Assembly (NCBI GenBank): GCA_016204035.1
Contig: JACQLN010000049.1
Location: 1 to 5,657, forward strand
Length of the DNA: 5,657 nucleotides
Source of the DNA: Parcubacteria group bacterium
GTDB taxonomy: Bacteria > Patescibacteriota > Minisyncoccia > JACQLN01
Direction: 5' to 3'
The notes under the pieces were generated by a model, which saw nothing but the letters and a program-made list of their open reading frames with translations, did not search any database and had not been told where the DNA came from. Below, piece by piece: positions 5,249 to 5,657 of this stretch. Position numbers and translations under genes: made by a program. The stretch's first letter is position 1; each line of letters begins with the position of its first letter.

Positions 5249-5269
5249 CGCGTAAAGACGCGGTTTTTT
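5249..5269 (+). terminator. Promoter-proximal terminator-like hairpin (possible attenuator)
   Basis: CGCGT (5249-5253) pairs perfectly with ACGCG (5258-5262) around an AAAG loop, followed by G and six Ts (5264-5269). This is the layout of an intrinsic terminator, yet it begins within 1-3 nt of the predicted transcription start. It would release an RNA of about 22 nt or cause an early pause. The stem is short (5 bp, all but one G-C), so it may be a pause or a 5'-stabilising hairpin instead. Confidence 0.5.
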
Positions 5270-5312
5270 GTTAGTTTTGCCTCCGCTTTTAGCGGAGTCG
5301 CAAAACAATAAC
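5270..5312 (+). other. Two-part stem-loop of the leader RNA
   Basis: The outer stem GTTTTGC (5274-5280)/GCAAAAC (5300-5306) and the inner stem CTCCGCT (5281-5287)/AGCGGAG (5291-5297) stack with a 2-nt bulge and a TTT loop, giving 14 bp. A possible extension GTTA (5270-5273)/TAAC (5309-5312) shares its last two bases with the start of the long-range stem at 5311, so the two elements may compete or abut coaxially. Confidence 0.75.
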
Positions 5313-5422
5313 CCCGCCTTAAGTCTGGTAATTACTGGATAAGTGAAATATCGGGAGCCGTAGGCGTATTAGCTAAAAAACATTAGATGTAATGGCTCAC
5401 GGCTAGACTTAGGGCGGGGTAT

Positions 5423-5457
5423 GTAGCCACGGCACAGCGGTGCGTTCCGCCAACTAC
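5423..5457 (+). other. Alternative hairpins next to the start codon
   Basis: GTAG (5423-5426) can pair with CTAC (5454-5457), ending one base before the ATG at 5459. Inside, GCAC (5432-5435)/GTGC (5440-5443) and GCGG (5437-5440)/CCGC (5447-5450) are mutually exclusive because they share base 5440. An ATG-TAG start-stop minimal frame lies at 5421-5426. No Shine-Dalgarno precedes the ATG at 5459. Confidence 0.5.
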
Positions 5458-5458
5458 T

Positions 5459-5657
5459 ATGAAAAACATCACCAAAAAAATCACTGTTTTACGCTTAATA
5501 CTGGCCCTGGTGGTTATGACTTCTTTTCCGGCTCAAACCCAGGCCGCTTTTGTGGATTTTGACAGTATTGGTTCTTGGTTTAAAGATAAATTAACCGCCA
5601 TAGCTTGGGCGGAAAAATTGCCGGAGACAACTGGATCCGAACTGATAACTGTAAAAG
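5459..5657 (+). CDS. Secreted protein of unknown function, N-terminal part (cut by window edge)
   Basis: The frame is open from the ATG at 5459 to the window end (66 codons). The N-terminus is a clear Sec signal peptide: basic MKNITKKIT, hydrophobic core VLRLILALVVMTSF (10-23), and polar PAQTQAA with likely cleavage near residue 29-30. The mature part begins AFVDFDSIGSWFKDKLTAIAW and continues with no motif I recognise. Its product is probably exported to the cell surface or medium. It lacks a Shine-Dalgarno and lies behind a long structured leader driven by a perfect promoter, so post-transcriptional control is likely. No upstream in-frame start fits better, since the signal peptide begins exactly here. 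Product class cannot be set from 66 residues. Confidence 0.85.
   Translation, partial: MKNITKKITVLRLILALVVMTSFPAQTQAAFVDFDSIGSWFKDKLTAIAWAEKLPETTGSELITVK

Larger units (their letters stand above)
5247..5458 (+). ncRNA. Highly structured 5' leader RNA, family not recognised
   Basis: About 210 nt separate the promoter from the coding start, and most of it pairs. In order: hairpin 5249-5262 with a T6 tail; a two-part hairpin 5270-5312; a multi-branched domain 5311-5420; a 3' hairpin 5423-5457 ending beside the start codon. The domain is closed by an 18-bp long-range stem in which 5311-5328 pairs with 5403-5420. That stem starts ACCCCGCC/GGGCGGGGT and has only two G-U wobbles. Inside it are GAGCC/GGCTC (5355-5359/5394-5398) or alternatively AGCCGT/ACGGCT (5356-5361/5399-5404), and CATTA/TAATG (5381-5385/5390-5394). 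It does not show the hallmark motifs I know for TPP, SAM, cobalamin, c-di-GMP, c-di-AMP, T-box, tmRNA, RNase P or 6S RNA. It could be a riboswitch, a processed standalone RNA, or a stabilising leader. Confidence 0.7.

Noticed and set aside
5270..5312. Integron attC site, because the hairpin begins GTTAG and ends TAAC
   Set aside because: The core-site order is inverted relative to attC (RYYYAAC first, GTTRRRY last), the extrahelical bases are missing, and no integrase or cassette array is nearby.
5336..5352. Hammerhead ribozyme core, because CTGGAT and GAAA occur close together
   Set aside because: The required CUGAUGA core and the three-stem arrangement with a cleavage site are not present.
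5355..5404. Group II intron domain V, because of the string GAGCCGT
   Set aside because: The 34-nt domain V hairpin with its GAAA-type loop and the closing ACGGTTC is absent, and there is no reverse transcriptase frame.
5311..5420. c-di-AMP (ydaO-type) or T-box riboswitch
   Set aside because: No GGGGAACC/GGGTGAA-like motifs of ydaO and no AGGGTGGNACCGCG T-box sequence are present.

Overview
The window looks like a piece of a small-genome bacterium of the Candidate Phyla Radiation (Patescibacteria, most likely Parcubacteria-like). This rests on style rather than on a marker gene. Proteins are lysine-rich with GCC/GGC-rich codon use. The spacer after nusA is an AT-rich block of degenerate TTGATAATT repeats. 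Most starts lack a Shine-Dalgarno sequence and instead have a -10 box 6-8 nt before the ATG, which points to leaderless mRNAs. The tRNA gene has no encoded CCA. No rRNA, CRISPR array or complete mobile element is present.

Layout from left to right. (1) 1-754, minus: the N-terminal 251 codons of a membrane-bound proton/sodium-pumping pyrophosphatase (hppA), cut by the window edge. (2) 755-883: the AT-rich repeat spacer. (3) 884-2185, minus: nusA, with an unusual acidic insertion in its N-terminal domain and no Shine-Dalgarno. (4) 2186-2280: a spacer holding an intrinsic terminator. (5) 2281-2544, minus: a small unrecognised protein, probably SH3-like, which has the best ribosome binding site in the window. 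(6) 2545-2610: a divergent promoter region with two perfect palindromes. (7) 2611-3546, plus: a XerC/XerD-type tyrosine recombinase with all catalytic residues. A variable loop in it appears to carry a REP-like palindrome captured in frame. (8) 3590-4041, plus: a type II toxin-antitoxin pair overlapping by ATGA, with an 8-12-8 inverted repeat over its promoter and start codon. (9) 4050-5048, minus: trpS, convergent with the toxin. (10) 5069-5140, minus: tRNA-Arg(UCG), 20 nt upstream of trpS and probably cotranscribed with it. (11) 5141-5458: a consensus sigma-70-type promoter on the plus strand, then a ~210-nt leader with a very early terminator-like hairpin, a strong two-part hairpin, a long-range 18-bp stem closing a multi-branched domain, and an apparently switchable hairpin next to the start codon. 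(12) 5459-end, plus: the start of a secreted protein with a clear signal peptide.

Most genes are housekeeping: energy conservation, transcription, translation and chromosome resolution. The parts most worth a second look are the structured leader RNA before the secreted-protein gene, which I could not match to any RNA family I know, the repeated leaderless-promoter architecture, and the palindromic control regions of the recombinase/small-protein and toxin-antitoxin units.
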